A DNA stretch of 64,000 nucleotides from an uncultured Geobacter sp. (GCA_903902855.1 CAIUWK010000063.1:1-64000); one strand, 5' to 3'. Shown: positions 1 through 8,710, numbered from the stretch's first letter. Notes: generated by a model from the sequence alone, not told the origin. Program-made: numbers and translations.

Positions 1-234
1 GCCGGAAATAATGCGATTACCGCTTGGCAAGAGCTCGGTATAGGAGAGATTAAATTCACGATCGACAAGGCGCTTTGCATTTTCATCTTGGTAATCATTG
101 GGGGCAATCGCTTGACCGTTGATATCCACAAGGCGACCGCGCAGAACGTTCAGAAGTCGGCAACCCTCTCGCTGGATAACATGATCTACCGGGTTCAGAC
201 CCAGATTAACTTCTAATCGTTTCACCCGGTCCAC
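1..234 (-). pseudogene. 5'-truncated FtsX/YbbP-like ABC permease fragment, runs off the window
   Basis: This frame is open on the minus strand from a GTG at 234 to the window edge, giving about 78 residues. The segments LRGRLVDINGQ and REFNLSYTELLPSGNRI resemble the periplasmic middle region of large YbbP-type FtsX permeases (RGRLxAINGxx ... REFNLS ... LPxNRIVxG). That is recalled family resemblance, not a search. In full-length proteins this region lies several hundred residues in, yet here the frame begins 9 bases after a clear AAGGAGG and is preceded by a hairpin and an in-frame stop. The gene therefore looks truncated at its 5' end, possibly re-starting internally, so it may not make a working transporter. 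The opposite strand is also open (1-216) but reads as low-complexity sequence with no recognisable family. Confidence 0.45.
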
Positions 235-284
235 CTCTGTGGGCCTCCTTCCTGGGGGGCTTAGATCCCCCAATTTTTCTTCAC

Positions 285-320
285 AAACGACCCGCCCTGG
301 CGGGTCGTTTTATTTATTTT
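285..320 (+). terminator. Hairpin with T-rich tail, intrinsic-terminator-like
   Basis: A 12-base perfect inverted repeat (AAACGACCCGCC / GGCGGGTCGTTT) is followed on the plus strand by TTTATTTATTTT. It points away from any convincing plus-strand gene and sits just upstream of the truncated minus-strand permease, so it may be left from the rearrangement that removed the permease 5' half. The rest of 235-417 holds nothing else I can support. Confidence 0.6.
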
Positions 321-417
321 CCCGGGGGCGCTTTTTTTACATTACCGTGGAATAATCTCCATGGCGCTGCAACATGCTTCCGTCATACTCGGCTCATCAA
401 ACATGAGGAGGTTATGT

Positions 418-555
418 ATGACCCTGACACTGAAGGATGATTATTACGAGTGGTTTTGTGAGTGGTGTGACTCGATCAATGTGACGTTGATTCATCGGGT
501 TACCGATGGGACCTTCTCCTGCTGCGCCTGTCACCGGCAGAGGGGGGATGTCTGA
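418..555 (+). CDS. Small Cys-rich protein, putative zinc-binding (45 aa)
   Basis: I start this at ATG 418 rather than the track's 361 because GAGGAGG lies at 405-411, a standard distance away. The product is 45 aa with two paired cysteines, CEWC near residue 13 and CCAC near residue 37, spaced like the knuckles of a minimal zinc ribbon; it is otherwise acidic and aromatic. No signal peptide or membrane segment is visible. I recall similar tiny proteins in Geobacter genomes but cannot name a function. It is monocistronic, followed by a long hairpin (564-616) and a convergent amidohydrolase gene. Confidence 0.6.
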   Translation: MTLTLKDDYYEWFCEWCDSINVTLIHRVTDGTFSCCACHRQRGDV

Positions 556-563
556 CCTGTTGA

Positions 564-616
564 CCGGAGTCTCCCGCCATCAAGAGCCACCGCTCTTGAT
601 CAGGCGGATACTCCGG
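564..616. repeat. Long imperfect hairpin between convergent genes
   Basis: CCGGAGT pairs with ACTCCGG, CCGCC with GGCGG, and ATCAAGAG with CTCTTGAT around a CCACCG loop, giving a roughly 53-base structure with small bulges. No U-tract follows on either strand. It lies between the stop of the small Cys-rich gene and the stop of the convergent amidohydrolase, so it could end transcription in both directions or protect RNA ends. That role is inferred. Confidence 0.5.
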
Positions 617-661
617 GAATGAAACAGGCTTGGTTTGTCTGGCAGCGGTTCCGAAAGGTGC

Positions 662-1420
662 TCAGCTGGCGCCGAGACGATAGAAGGCCACGGCATTGTC
701 GTGATAAACCCGGTGCGCGTTCTCCTCTCCCAGAGCTTCTTTTACCAAGTTGAAGTCGTTATCCTCATAAGGGCGGGGTGCCCTGGTGGAGGGGAGGTCG
801 GTGCCGAACATGAGCGCTGCCGGATTGGCGGCATGGAGCTCCTGTAGCGCGCCCCGCACCGGGAAGTCAACCCTGCCGAATCCTGTGCACTTGACTCTCA
901 CCCCCTGCTCCGCCAGCTTCAGCAGGGTCCCAAATCCCGCGGATTCAAGCCCCAGATGATCGATACTCACCGCAGGGAGCGCCACCAGGGTGGGGTACAG
1001 TTCCGCCAGATCCCGAGACTCCACGTACAGTTCCAGATGCCAGCCAACCAGGTCGTGCAGCCGCCGGGCCATCCTCTCCAGATCTTCTCTTCCCGCCGAT
1101 CCCCCCCGCCTCAGATTGAAGCGTACCCCCCGCACCCCGGCCCGGTCCAGAGAGAGGAGCTCTTCGTCGGTAACCGTCGCCGGAACCTGGGTTACCCCCA
1201 CGAATCCGGGCCCCAACTCACCCAGGGCCGCCAGCAGATAGCTCTGATCATACCCCTGGAAGGAGCCGGAGACGACGGCCCCCCCGGAGAGCTCGTACCC
1301 TTTCATCCGGCTCCGATAGTCGTCGCAGGAAAATGCTTCCGGCAGATAGCCGTTATTGGGGAGGAGCGGGAAGCGGGGGTCGATGATGTGGAAGTGTACG
1401 TCAAAGAGTCTTCGCGTCAT
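662..1420 (-). CDS. Amidohydrolase-family TIM-barrel metal-dependent hydrolase
   Basis: 252 aa. The N-terminus carries DVHFHI, the metal-binding DxHxH of the amidohydrolase superfamily. Further barrel signatures follow: VRGVRFNLRR (strand 4 region), SIDHLG (later metal histidine) and MFGTDLPS, whose Asp is the expected strand-8 catalytic residue. The closing segment ENAHRVYHDNAVAFY is typical of amidohydrolase-2 proteins, where the enzyme ends by placing residues near the barrel mouth. The substrate cannot be read from sequence; relatives include decarboxylases and lactonases. The start at 1420 sits a few bases after a G-run that may act as a weak ribosome binding site. Downstream of rpe on the same strand and separated by the G-tract repeat, so co-transcription is possible but unproven. 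Confidence 0.8.
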   Translation of the reverse strand: MTRRLFDVHFHIIDPRFPLLPNNGYLPEAFSCDDYRSRMKGYELSGGAVVSGSFQGYDQSYLLAALGELGPGFVGVTQVPATVTDEELLSLDRAGVRGVRFNLRRGGSAGREDLERMARRLHDLVGWHLELYVESRDLAELYPTLVALPAVSIDHLGLESAGFGTLLKLAEQGVRVKCTGFGRVDFPVRGALQELHAANPAALMFGTDLPSTRAPRPYEDNDFNLVKEALGEENAHRVYHDNAVAFYRLGAS

Positions 1421-1426
1421 GCCATG

Positions 1427-1460
1427 CCCCCCTAACCCCTAACCCCTAACCCCGAACCCC
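1427..1460 (-). repeat. GGGGTTA tandem repeat, G-quadruplex-forming motif
   Basis: On the minus strand the sequence has five G-tracts of at least four Gs separated by TTA or TTC, as in GGGGTTAGGGGTTAGGGG. This matches the general four-tract rule for an intramolecular G-quadruplex. It lies just after the rpe stop and just upstream of the amidohydrolase start, where a folded transcript could affect translation. Confidence 0.7.
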
Positions 1461-1464
1461 GTCT

Positions 1465-2130
1465 TTAAAGGAGCGGTTCCCGAATGTGGCGGCGCATCTC
1501 CGCCAGGGTGGCGGCGTAATCGTTGCTCCGGAAGACGGCATTCCCCGCCACAAAGACATCGGCGCCGGCGTGGGAGATCCGGGCGATGTTCTCCACCGTG
1601 ACCCCGCCGTCCACCTCCAGTTCCGTCTCCAGGCCGCGCCGGTCCAGGAGGGCGCGCAGGGTCTGAATCTTGGGGATGGAGGATTCGATGAAAGCCTGCC
1701 CCCCGAAGCCGGGGTTGACGGTCATGAGGAGGACGAGATCCAGATCTTCCAGGATGTGGTCGAGGCAGTGCAGGGAGGTGGCGGGGTTCAACGAGACCCC
1801 GGCTCTCTTTCCAAGCGACTTGATGAGTTGCACGGTGCGGTGGAGGTGAATGTCGGCCTCGGCATGGACCACGATGAGATCGGCGCCTGCCTTGGCAAAG
1901 TCCTCGATATAGCGGTCAGGATGCTCGATCATCAGGTGGACGTCAAAGGGGAGCTTGGTCACCTTGCGCAGGGAGGCCACCACCGGCGGGCCGATGGTGA
2001 TGTTGGGGACGAAGTGGCCATCCATGACGTCCAGATGGATATAATCGGCCCCTGCTGCCTGTACGGCTCTGATCTCTTCCCCCAGTCGGGAAAAATCTGC
2101 GGAGAGGATGGATGGTGCGATCTTTTTCAT
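1465..2130 (-). CDS. rpe: Ribulose-phosphate 3-epimerase
   Basis: Interconverts ribulose 5-phosphate and xylulose 5-phosphate in the pentose phosphate pathway. 221 aa from ATG 2130; the longer track start (2199) adds an unconserved leader, while 2130 begins MKKIAPSILSADF, the canonical family N-terminus, after GAGGAG. Visible signatures are HLDVMDGHFVPNIT (catalytic Asp and metal His), DVHLMIEHP, VNPGFGGQAF (phosphate loop), VDGGV (second catalytic Asp) and ADVFVAGNAVF. Length is normal for the family. The neighbouring alpha/beta hydrolase lies upstream on the same strand. Confidence 0.95.
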   Translation of the reverse strand: MKKIAPSILSADFSRLGEEIRAVQAAGADYIHLDVMDGHFVPNITIGPPVVASLRKVTKLPFDVHLMIEHPDRYIEDFAKAGADLIVVHAEADIHLHRTVQLIKSLGKRAGVSLNPATSLHCLDHILEDLDLVLLMTVNPGFGGQAFIESSIPKIQTLRALLDRRGLETELEVDGGVTVENIARISHAGADVFVAGNAVFRSNDYAATLAEMRRHIREPLL

Positions 2131-2215
2131 GGGCTCCTCGAAGGTATCCGGTGATGAGACGACGGGATGCAGTGTAGCGACAAAACGTGGCGGATTCAAG
2201 CGCCGATGTCATAAG

Positions 2216-3103
2216 TTATTCGTTCTCACTCCTGCCGGCGGTCACCTCTTTCAGAAACCTCTCAATCCTTTGCCGGCATTCGTCGGGCGCCTCCTCATGG
2301 GGGTTATGCCCACAGTGGTCGATGATCTCCAGGCGCGCTTCGGGGACCGTATCACGGAGCCGCTCCCCCTGCCGGACTCTCACGACCCGGTCGTCTCTCC
2401 CCCAGAGGAGGAGCAGTGGCATTTCCAGCCGGGGATATTCGGAGGAGAACTCCTCCCACTGCGCCGGTATCATCTGCCGCACCGTCCTGACCAGGGCGTG
2501 TACCGTCCCCTTTCCCCGGAAGGAGTCGGCGTAGCGCTCCCGATGCCGGTCATCCACCAGCTTCACATCATGATAGATGGAGGTCAGCGCCCGGGTGACC
2601 ACGTACCGGTTGGGAAGGATCATCAGGAGGAGGGTGCCCAGGAGAGGGGCCTCGAGGTAGCGGAAAAAACGGGGGAGGGGTTGCGGCCAGGCCGGGGCAC
2701 CCATGAGGATTACTCCCGCCAGGAGCCGCCGCGATGTGGACCTGCGGGCCATGATAGCCGTCAGGAGCGCGACGGTCCCACCGTAGGAGTGCCCCACCAG
2801 GAAGGTCCCGGACAGGTTGAGTTCCGTCAGAAAGGCCAGCACGATGGCTGCCTGTTCCACGGGGCCGTAGTCGGTGTCATGGGGCTTGGAAGAGCGGCCG
2901 AACCCCTTCATGTCCATGAGATAGAGAGTGTATTCGTCGCAGGGAAAACGCTCCCGGAGATCGTCCCAGGTGCTGCGTGATGCGGCGAAACCGTGCAGCA
3001 AGAGGAGCGGGATCGGGCCGCTCCCCTGCCGTTCGTACCGGATGCAGACTCGGGGGCCGTAGCCGAAGCAGCACCAGACCGCATCCGGTTCGGCGCTCCT
3101 CAT
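2216..3103 (-). CDS. Alpha/beta-hydrolase fold protein
   Basis: About 295 aa from ATG 3103. The track start at 3268 adds a proline/glycine-rich leader overlapping the upstream Smr gene, so I prefer 3103 although no strong ribosome binding site is visible. Fold markers: LLLLHGFAASRSTW (oxyanion hole HG), MDMKGFGRSSKP, VGHSYGG (nucleophile elbow, catalytic Ser), LLLWGRDDRVV (acid Asp) and IDHCGHNPHEEAP (catalytic His). This resembles the esterase/haloperoxidase-like branch; the substrate is unknown. No signal peptide, so cytoplasmic. Confidence 0.85.
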   Translation of the reverse strand: MRSAEPDAVWCCFGYGPRVCIRYERQGSGPIPLLLLHGFAASRSTWDDLRERFPCDEYTLYLMDMKGFGRSSKPHDTDYGPVEQAAIVLAFLTELNLSGTFLVGHSYGGTVALLTAIMARRSTSRRLLAGVILMGAPAWPQPLPRFFRYLEAPLLGTLLLMILPNRYVVTRALTSIYHDVKLVDDRHRERYADSFRGKGTVHALVRTVRQMIPAQWEEFSSEYPRLEMPLLLLWGRDDRVVRVRQGERLRDTVPEARLEIIDHCGHNPHEEAPDECRQRIERFLKEVTAGRSENE

Positions 3104-3156
3104 GGGGTGGCGGCTCTGTGGCTCATCATGATGGCAGGGCAAATGAGGACTCCGGA

Positions 3157-3849
3157 TTATTCCTGGCCCCGGGGTCTCAGAAAGACGACAAAGGCGCCGG
3201 TCCCCCCCATCTGGCGGGGGGCCGGGGCGAACTCCACCACGCTTTTCCCCCCCTTGTCCCGTAACCATCCGGCAACCGCCTCCTGGAGGACCGGTTCGCC
3301 GGGGGAGTTGTTCCCCTTGCCGGTGATGATCAGTACCGCCTTCATCTCCCGTTGCCAGGCGCCGTCGATGAAGCGGCCGAGACTCTCCAGAGCCTCGTCA
3401 CGGGTCAATCCATGCAGATCCAGCTCCATCCTGATCTTGATGCTCCCCTGCTTCAGCTGTTTTAAGCGGCTGGCCGAAAGAGGGGGGGGGGAATCGTCAT
3501 CGTCGGGAATCTCGTCCTGGAATCGGACCTGCATCCCCTGCAGCGTCTTCAGGAAGAGCTGACACTCCTCTTCTTCCAGCTTTCTGACCCGGAGTGCGGG
3601 AGGAGACGGAATCGGAGAGGTTGGGGAGCGCGGCTCTCCCCGGTGCGGGGTGGCCAGCGGCCGCACGTCGGAGACCGACCGGAAAAAAAGGTCCAGATCG
3701 TCCTCTTCCTCATCCTCCGGCGGTGGAGGTGGCGGGGGTGGAGGGGGAGCGGAAGGAGCCGGCGTCGCCTTGACGACCACCCCCTTCAGTGCGGTAAAGG
3801 GGGCCGGCGTGAACTCTTTCGGTTTGGGAGGTTGCTGCGTCTTTTTCAT
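3157..3849 (-). CDS. Smr-domain protein with proline-rich linker
   Basis: 230 aa from ATG 3849 (MKKTQQ). The N-terminal half is low complexity: ten consecutive prolines followed directly by the acidic EDEEEDDLDLFF, then a Ser/Pro-rich stretch. The C-terminal third is an Smr domain, with ELDLHGLTRDEAL, IITGKGNNSPG and GGTGAFVVFLR, as in MutS2 C-termini and stand-alone Smr endonucleases. Stand-alone Smr proteins are reported to nick or cleave nucleic acid, and some act on stalled ribosomes; which applies here is not visible. It ends 53 bases before the alpha/beta hydrolase start, consistent with a shared transcript. Confidence 0.85.
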   Translation of the reverse strand: MKKTQQPPKPKEFTPAPFTALKGVVVKATPAPSAPPPPPPPPPPEDEEEDDLDLFFRSVSDVRPLATPHRGEPRSPTSPIPSPPALRVRKLEEEECQLFLKTLQGMQVRFQDEIPDDDDSPPPLSASRLKQLKQGSIKIRMELDLHGLTRDEALESLGRFIDGAWQREMKAVLIITGKGNNSPGEPVLQEAVAGWLRDKGGKSVVEFAPAPRQMGGTGAFVVFLRPRGQE

Positions 3850-3880
3850 AAATTCACTCGTAGTATATTGATCTCTCACA

Positions 3881-3985
3881 ACGACACGAAGGCACAAAGA
3901 AGGCATAAGAGTTAAACATTTACCTTGGTTATCCTGAAATCATTCTGTTTTATCTGTTTGGCTTTCTTTATGCCTTCGTGTGAGT
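3881..3985. repeat. Interspersed inverted repeat, degenerate CACGAAG family
   Basis: The left arm reads CACGAAG, CACAAAG, CATAAG at about 8-11 base steps; the right arm contains CTTTCTTTATGCCTTCGTG, its approximate inverse, after an AT-rich centre. A much better copy of the same family occurs at 40920-41020 in the nap operon. The copy lies between the Smr gene and the OmpA-like lipoprotein gene. Confidence 0.6.
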
Positions 3986-3990
3986 TGATT

Positions 3991-4905
3991 TTATCTTGAT
4001 CCGCGTTCATCAGCGTTTATCCGCGTCCTATTTGGTTCCGGATTGTCCGGTTTAGGGATAAGGACGAGCTGGATGCGCCGGTTTCTGGCCCGGCCGAGTT
4101 CCGAGATGTTGTCCGACAGAGGGCGGTACTCTCCGTAGGAAACAGCAGAAAGAGCCAGAGGAGTGACCCCTCCATCCTGGAGGAGGCGGGTGACGGTGAC
4201 GGCCCGGGCCGCGGCCAGTTCCCACCCGGAGGGGAACTGTTGCAGGGACCAGGAGGCGCTGAGCAGAGTTTCGGTGTACCCTTCCACCCGGATACTCTTC
4301 CCCTTGACCCCTTTCAGGTAGCCGGCCAGTTTCCCCAGCGTCGTTCCGGCCGATTTTTTCAGCTTGCTGCTGCCGGGGTCAAAGAGGAGCGGTTCAAACA
4401 GGGTCACCGTCAGGGTTCCCTGTAGCTCGGAAACGGTTACCTCTCCCCGGGCGATCTCGTCCTTTATGAGTCCCTGCAGCTCTTCGTAGGCGGCGCTGGT
4501 TTTCCGGACATCATCGTTTCTGCCTTTCAGGATGCCGGCAATATCCTCTCTCAGCGAGACATTGCTCCCCGAAAGTTCCACGACCTTCTGCCGGAGTTCG
4601 AAGATGGACGCGGAGAGGGTATCTTCCTTGGCCTTGAGCAGCTCTTCCACGCTCTTCCGGTCGGCCTCACATTTTCTGTTCAGCTCGGTGAGGGCCGTCA
4701 CCTGGTCGACCAGTTCCGATCGGCGTTTCTCCCGGTCGGCTTCGGTCCGGCTCTGTTCCGCCTGCTCCAGGCGCAGTCGGCTTACTTCCCTGGTCAGGCT
4801 CTCCGCTTCGGCCGCCTTCCGGTCAAAGGTTCCGGTGGAAACACAGCCGCCGGCCACGAGCAGGAGGAGAGCCGGGATGAGGCGCTGGGGATAGGTCAGG
4901 CGCAT
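3991..4905 (-). CDS. OmpA-family lipoprotein with coiled-coil, peptidoglycan-binding
   Basis: 304 aa. A short lipoprotein signal peptide ends in the lipobox LVAGGC, so Cys21 would be lipidated and the protein sent to the outer membrane or periplasmic face. Residues 30-150 are charged, heptad-like and probably coiled coil. The C-terminal third is an OmpA-like peptidoglycan-binding domain: LLFDPGSSKLKKSA, IRVEGYTE, LAAARAVTVTRLL and RARNRRIQLVL. The last residues (RTRINADERGSR) fall in the CCGCGTT-type triplet repeat at 3999-4028, so the repeat has supplied part of the coding sequence; the domain proper ends at about LVLIPK. Likely a cell-envelope anchor linking outer membrane and cell wall. 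Confidence 0.85.
   Translation of the reverse strand: MRLTYPQRLIPALLLLVAGGCVSTGTFDRKAAEAESLTREVSRLRLEQAEQSRTEADREKRRSELVDQVTALTELNRKCEADRKSVEELLKAKEDTLSASIFELRQKVVELSGSNVSLREDIAGILKGRNDDVRKTSAAYEELQGLIKDEIARGEVTVSELQGTLTVTLFEPLLFDPGSSKLKKSAGTTLGKLAGYLKGVKGKSIRVEGYTETLLSASWSLQQFPSGWELAAARAVTVTRLLQDGGVTPLALSAVSYGEYRPLSDNISELGRARNRRIQLVLIPKPDNPEPNRTRINADERGSR
3999..4028 (+). repeat. Three-unit 10-bp tandem repeat (ATCCGCGTTC family) inside a CDS end
   Basis: ATCCGCGTTC, ATCAGCGTTT and ATCCGCGTCC follow each other with an exact 10-base period. Only one arm is seen here, without an inverted partner. It forms the 3' end of the OmpA-like lipoprotein gene and so codes for its last residues. The architecture (three units at about one helical turn) matches the other interspersed repeats in this window. 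Confidence 0.65.
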
Positions 4906-5260
4906 GGGGATCTCTCAAAAAGTGCGGGTTGGACTCTTGACAGGCAAGGGGGAGGCGGACGAGGGGCCGGGGTAAAGCCACGCCTGGACGGCGGGAGTAT
5001 ACCAAATCGGAGCGGGTAAAGTCAATGCAACCGCACGGCTCCCACTTCCCGGCGAAGGGGGCTTTTCTCGTTGACCTCATCACGGTTCTGACATACAGTG
5101 CCCCGATGATGGGTAACTGTACCCGCCCGCCTTGACAAGAGCCCCGGGAGTTGTTTTATTAAAACCATCGCGCGTTGCCGCCGGATCTTTTCCGGGACGG
5201 ACTTCGGCACGGAGAGCGTCGGGGAACATCCCCTGAGATACGCCAGAGGAGCTTGAAATA
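4906..5260. other. Intergenic region between divergent lipoprotein gene and lon
   Basis: 355 bases with no supported gene. The short minus-strand ORFs here lack family resemblance. The right half carries a candidate lon promoter (5132-5162) and a ribosome binding site just before 5261. I see no repeat or clear operator. Confidence 0.5.
5132..5162 (+). promoter_or_regulatory. Candidate sigma-70-type promoter for lon
   Basis: TTGACA at 5132-5137 is a perfect -35 match, followed 17-19 bases later by an AT-rich block (TTTATTAAA) that could provide the -10. It lies about 100 bases upstream of lon in the right orientation. No convincing heat-shock (RpoH-like) consensus was recognised. Confidence 0.35.
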
Positions 5261-7723
5261 ATGGAAGAAATCCAGGAAGCCGAAGAGCTGAAGATACCGG
5301 ACGTCCTCCCCCTTCTCCCGGTACGGGATGTGGTGGTGTTTCCCTATATGATTCTCCCGCTCTTCGTGGGGCGCGAGATGTCGGTGAATTCGGTGGAGCA
5401 TGCCCTCGCCAATGACCGGCTGATCTTTCTGGCCACCCAGAAAGACATGAACGATGAAGATCCGGCCCCCGAGGCCATCTATGAAGTCGGCACCATCGCC
5501 ATGATCATGCGGATGCTGAAGCTTCCCGATGGCCGGGTGAAGATTCTCGTCCAGGGGCTGGCCAAGGGGACCATCACGGAGTATCTCTCCGTCAAGCCGT
5601 TTTATTCCGTACAGGTCCAGCGGCTGGTGGAGGTTCAGGAGGAAGAGCAGTCCCTGGAGACCGAGGCGCTCATGCGCAACGCCCGGGAACAGGTCTCCCG
5701 GATCATCGCCCTGGGGAAATCCATCTCCCCCGAGGTGCTGGTTATCATGGAGAACATGCAGGACCCGGGAAGCCTGGCCGACCTGGTTGCCAGCAATATC
5801 GGACTCAAGGTTCAGGAGTCCCAGCAGCTGCTGGAGATTTTCTCCCCCACGGACCGGCTGAAGAAGGTGACGGAGTTCCTGAACAAGGAGACGGAACTCC
5901 TCACCATGCAGCAGCAGATCCAGACCGCCGCCAAGGAGGAGATGGGGAAGAGCCAGCGGGAGTATTACCTCCGGGAGCAGCTCCGGGCCATTCAGCAGGA
6001 GCTGGGGGAGGCTGACTCCCGTTCCGAAGAGCTGGCTGATCTCCGGAAGGCCGTGGAAGAGGCGAAGATGCCCGAGGCTGTGGAGAAGGAGGCGCTGAAG
6101 CAGCTGCACCGGCTGGATCAGATGCACCCGGACGCCGCCGAGGCGGGGATGCTCCGCACCTATCTGGACTGGCTGGTGGAGCTCCCCTGGAGCATCTCCA
6201 CCCGGGATTCCCTGGACATGAAGCGGGCCAAGAAGATCCTGGACGAGGACCATTACTATCTGGACAAGATCAAGGAGCGGATACTGGAGTTCCTGGCGGT
6301 GCGCAAGCTCCGCAAGAAGATGAAGGGGCCGATCCTCTGCTTCGTGGGGCCTCCCGGCGTGGGGAAGACCTCTCTGGGAAAATCCATCGCCCGGGCCATG
6401 GGGCGCAAGTTCGTCCGGGTCTCCCTGGGGGGGATGCGGGACGAGGCTGAGATTCGCGGTCACCGGCGGACCTACGTGGGGGCGCTGCCCGGCAGGATCA
6501 TTCAGGGGCTCAAGCAGGCGGGCTCCAATAACCCCCTCTTCATGCTGGACGAACTGGACAAGCTCGGTTCCGATTTCCGGGGTGATCCCTCATCGGCTCT
6601 CCTGGAGGTGCTGGACCCGGAACAGAACCACATGTTCTCGGATCACTATATCAACCTCCCCTTCAACCTTTCCAACGTGATGTTCATCGCCACGGCCAAC
6701 CAGATCGACACGGTGCCGGGACCGCTGCGGGACCGGATGGAGGTTATCCATCTCTCCGGTTACACGGAGGAGGAAAAGCTGGAGATCGCCAAGCGGTATC
6801 TGGTGCCGCGTCAGATGAAAGATAACGGGGTCGGCACCCGGTATATCACCATTACCGACGAGGCGATCAATACCGTCATCTCCCAGTATACCCGTGAGGC
6901 GGGGTTGCGAAACCTGGAGCGGGAGATCGGGAGCCTCTGCCGGAAGATCGCCCGGAAGGTGGCCGAAGGGGATAAGAAAAAGGTTGCCATTACCGCAGGG
7001 ACCGTGAAGAAGTACCTGGGCCCCCCCCGGTTTCTCCGGGAAGACGAGATGGAGCATAATGAGATCGGCATCGTCACCGGTCTGGCCTGGACCGCCGTAG
7101 GGGGAGAGGTTCTCCATGTGGAGGCGACCATCATGAAAGGGAAGGGGGGGCTGACCATCACCGGCTCTCTGGGGGATGTGATGAAGGAGTCCATCCAGGC
7201 GGCCCTCTCCTGTATCCGTTCCCGCTCGGCGGAGCTGAACCTCACGGAGGATATCTTCGGCGCTTCGGAGATTCATGTGCATGTGCCGGCCGGGGCGATC
7301 CCCAAGGATGGACCCTCGGCGGGGATCACCATGGCCACGGCCCTGGTCTCCGCCCTGACCAAGGTGCCGGTGAAGCGGGAGGTGGCCATGACCGGCGAGA
7401 TCACCCTGCGCGGCAAGGTTCTCCCCATCGGCGGCCTCAAGGAGAAGATGCTGGCGGCCATCCGGGCCGGGATCACCACGGTGATCATCCCCGAACAGAA
7501 CCGCAAGGACCTGGAAGAGATCCCCAAGCAGATCCTGAGAAAGGTTAAGGTGATCCCGGTGAAGTGGATCGACGAGGTGCTGAAAATCGCCCTGGAGAGC
7601 TACCCGCCACCCGCGTTGCCGACCAAAACGGAGCCCCCGGTGGAGGGTGCCGCCAAGGCAAAGCCGGTCTCCCGGCGGAGTACCCCGCGTCCCCCCAGCC
7701 TGACGGTGGAGGGGGGGAGGTGA
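5261..7723 (+). CDS. lon: ATP-dependent Lon protease
   Basis: 820 aa, a normal full-length bacterial LonA. It degrades misfolded and short-lived regulatory proteins in the cytoplasm. The N-terminal substrate domain begins [13 protein letters not shown]; a coiled region follows ([20 protein letters not shown]). The AAA+ module has Walker A GPPGVGKT near residue 362 and Walker [10 protein letters not shown] near 425. The protease domain has the catalytic serine in PKDGPSAG (about residue 686) and the paired lysine in LPIGGLKEK (about 727-729). The last 40 residues are a Pro/Ala-rich tail. The start fits a GAGGAG about 9 bases upstream. The stop codon overlaps the GTG start of thiL (GTGA), so the two are probably translationally coupled. 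Confidence 0.97.
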   Translation: MEEIQEAEELKIPDVLPLLPVRDVVVFPYMILPLFVGREMSVNSVEHALANDRLIFLATQKDMNDEDPAPEAIYEVGTIAMIMRMLKLPDGRVKILVQGLAKGTITEYLSVKPFYSVQVQRLVEVQEEEQSLETEALMRNAREQVSRIIALGKSISPEVLVIMENMQDPGSLADLVASNIGLKVQESQQLLEIFSPTDRLKKVTEFLNKETELLTMQQQIQTAAKEEMGKSQREYYLREQLRAIQQELGEADSRSEELADLRKAVEEAKMPEAVEKEALKQLHRLDQMHPDAAEAGMLRTYLDWLVELPWSISTRDSLDMKRAKKILDEDHYYLDKIKERILEFLAVRKLRKKMKGPILCFVGPPGVGKTSLGKSIARAMGRKFVRVSLGGMRDEAEIRGHRRTYVGALPGRIIQGLKQAGSNNPLFMLDELDKLGSDFRGDPSSALLEVLDPEQNHMFSDHYINLPFNLSNVMFIATANQIDTVPGPLRDRMEVIHLSGYTEEEKLEIAKRYLVPRQMKDNGVGTRYITITDEAINTVISQYTREAGLRNLEREIGSLCRKIARKVAEGDKKKVAITAGTVKKYLGPPRFLREDEMEHNEIGIVTGLAWTAVGGEVLHVEATIMKGKGGLTITGSLGDVMKESIQAALSCIRSRSAELNLTEDIFGASEIHVHVPAGAIPKDGPSAGITMATALVSALTKVPVKREVAMTGEITLRGKVLPIGGLKEKMLAAIRAGITTVIIPEQNRKDLEEIPKQILRKVKVIPVKWIDEVLKIALESYPPPALPTKTEPPVEGAAKAKPVSRRSTPRPPSLTVEGGR

Positions 7724-8706
7724 CCCTGAACGAACTGGGGGAGTTCGGCTTCATCGGCCGGATCGCCACCTCTGCTGGTTCCGGCGGCGGCGTTGTCTTG
7801 GGTATCGGAGACGACGCCGCCGCCGTCATTCCCACCCCCGGTCTGCAGACCCTGGTCACCGCCGACATGCTGGTGGAAGGGGTCCATTTCGACCTGGCGT
7901 TCACCCCCCCCTTCGAGTTGGGGCGTAAGTCTCTGGCGGTGAATCTCTCCGATATCGCCGCCATGGGGGGGATTCCCCGCTTTGCGCTCCTCTCCCTGGC
8001 CATCCCTCCGGGGCTCTCCCTGGAGATTCTCGATCCCTTTATCGCCGGCTTTACCAGCCGAGCAAAAGAGCACGGCGTCACCCTCATCGGGGGGGACACC
8101 TGCTCTTCCCGTTCCGGCTTTGTCATCTCCGTGACTCTCATGGGGGAACAGGAGCCGGAACGGATCGTCCGCCGCTCCGGCGCCGGTGGGGGAGATCTGC
8201 TCTATGTCACCGGCTTTGTGGGGGATTCCGCCCTGGGGCTGGCGCTTCTTCGGCAAGGGGAGCGAGTGGGAGCCGCCATAACCCGTCACCTGGACCCGAT
8301 CCCCCGCACGGCAGCAGGGGTGGCGCTGGCCGCAAAGGGGATGGCCACCGCCATGATCGATGTGAGCGACGGGACTCTGGCCGATCTGGGGCATCTCCTG
8401 AAACTCTCGGGGTGCGGGGCCAGGCTGTTTCTGGACCGGCTCCCTCTTTCACCGGAATATCTGTGGCGGGTCCCGGAGCTGAAGGATGACTTTTTTTCCC
8501 GGGCCCTCTCGGGGGGGGAGGATTACGAACTTCTCTTTACCGCGCCGGCGGAGAGGGAAGAGGAGATCGCCGCTCTCGCCGCATCCCTTAACCTTCCCAT
8601 GACCGTCATCGGCGAGATCTCCAGAGCTCCCGGCCTGATCATCATCTCCCCCGACGGCTCCTCCCATATCCCCGCATCCCGCGGTTTCGACCACTTCGCC
8701 AGATAA
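7720..8706 (+). CDS. thiL: Thiamine-monophosphate kinase
   Basis: 328 aa. Phosphorylates thiamine monophosphate to the active cofactor thiamine diphosphate. I place the start at GTG 7720 instead of the track's 7564 because the conserved N-terminus ([12 protein letters not shown]) begins there, a G-rich Shine-Dalgarno sits just before, and the GTG overlaps the lon stop. Signatures of the PurM-like ATP-binding fold: [62 protein letters not shown] and [12 protein letters not shown]. Length is normal. Confidence 0.93.
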   Translation: MTLNELGEFGFIGRIATSAGSGGGVVLGIGDDAAAVIPTPGLQTLVTADMLVEGVHFDLAFTPPFELGRKSLAVNLSDIAAMGGIPRFALLSLAIPPGLSLEILDPFIAGFTSRAKEHGVTLIGGDTCSSRSGFVISVTLMGEQEPERIVRRSGAGGGDLLYVTGFVGDSALGLALLRQGERVGAAITRHLDPIPRTAAGVALAAKGMATAMIDVSDGTLADLGHLLKLSGCGARLFLDRLPLSPEYLWRVPELKDDFFSRALSGGEDYELLFTAPAEREEEIAALAASLNLPMTVIGEISRAPGLIIISPDGSSHIPASRGFDHFAR

Positions 8707-8710
8707 TCCG

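Noticed and set aside
1-216. Plus-strand open frame ending in a TAA, with a terminator-like hairpin about 70 bases later
   Set aside because: It is the antisense register of the minus-strand permease fragment; its translation shows no family features, whereas the minus strand reads as recognisable protein.
7564-7719. 52-codon N-terminal extension of thiL inside lon
   Set aside because: The conserved ThiL N-terminus and the GTGA overlap both place the start at 7720.
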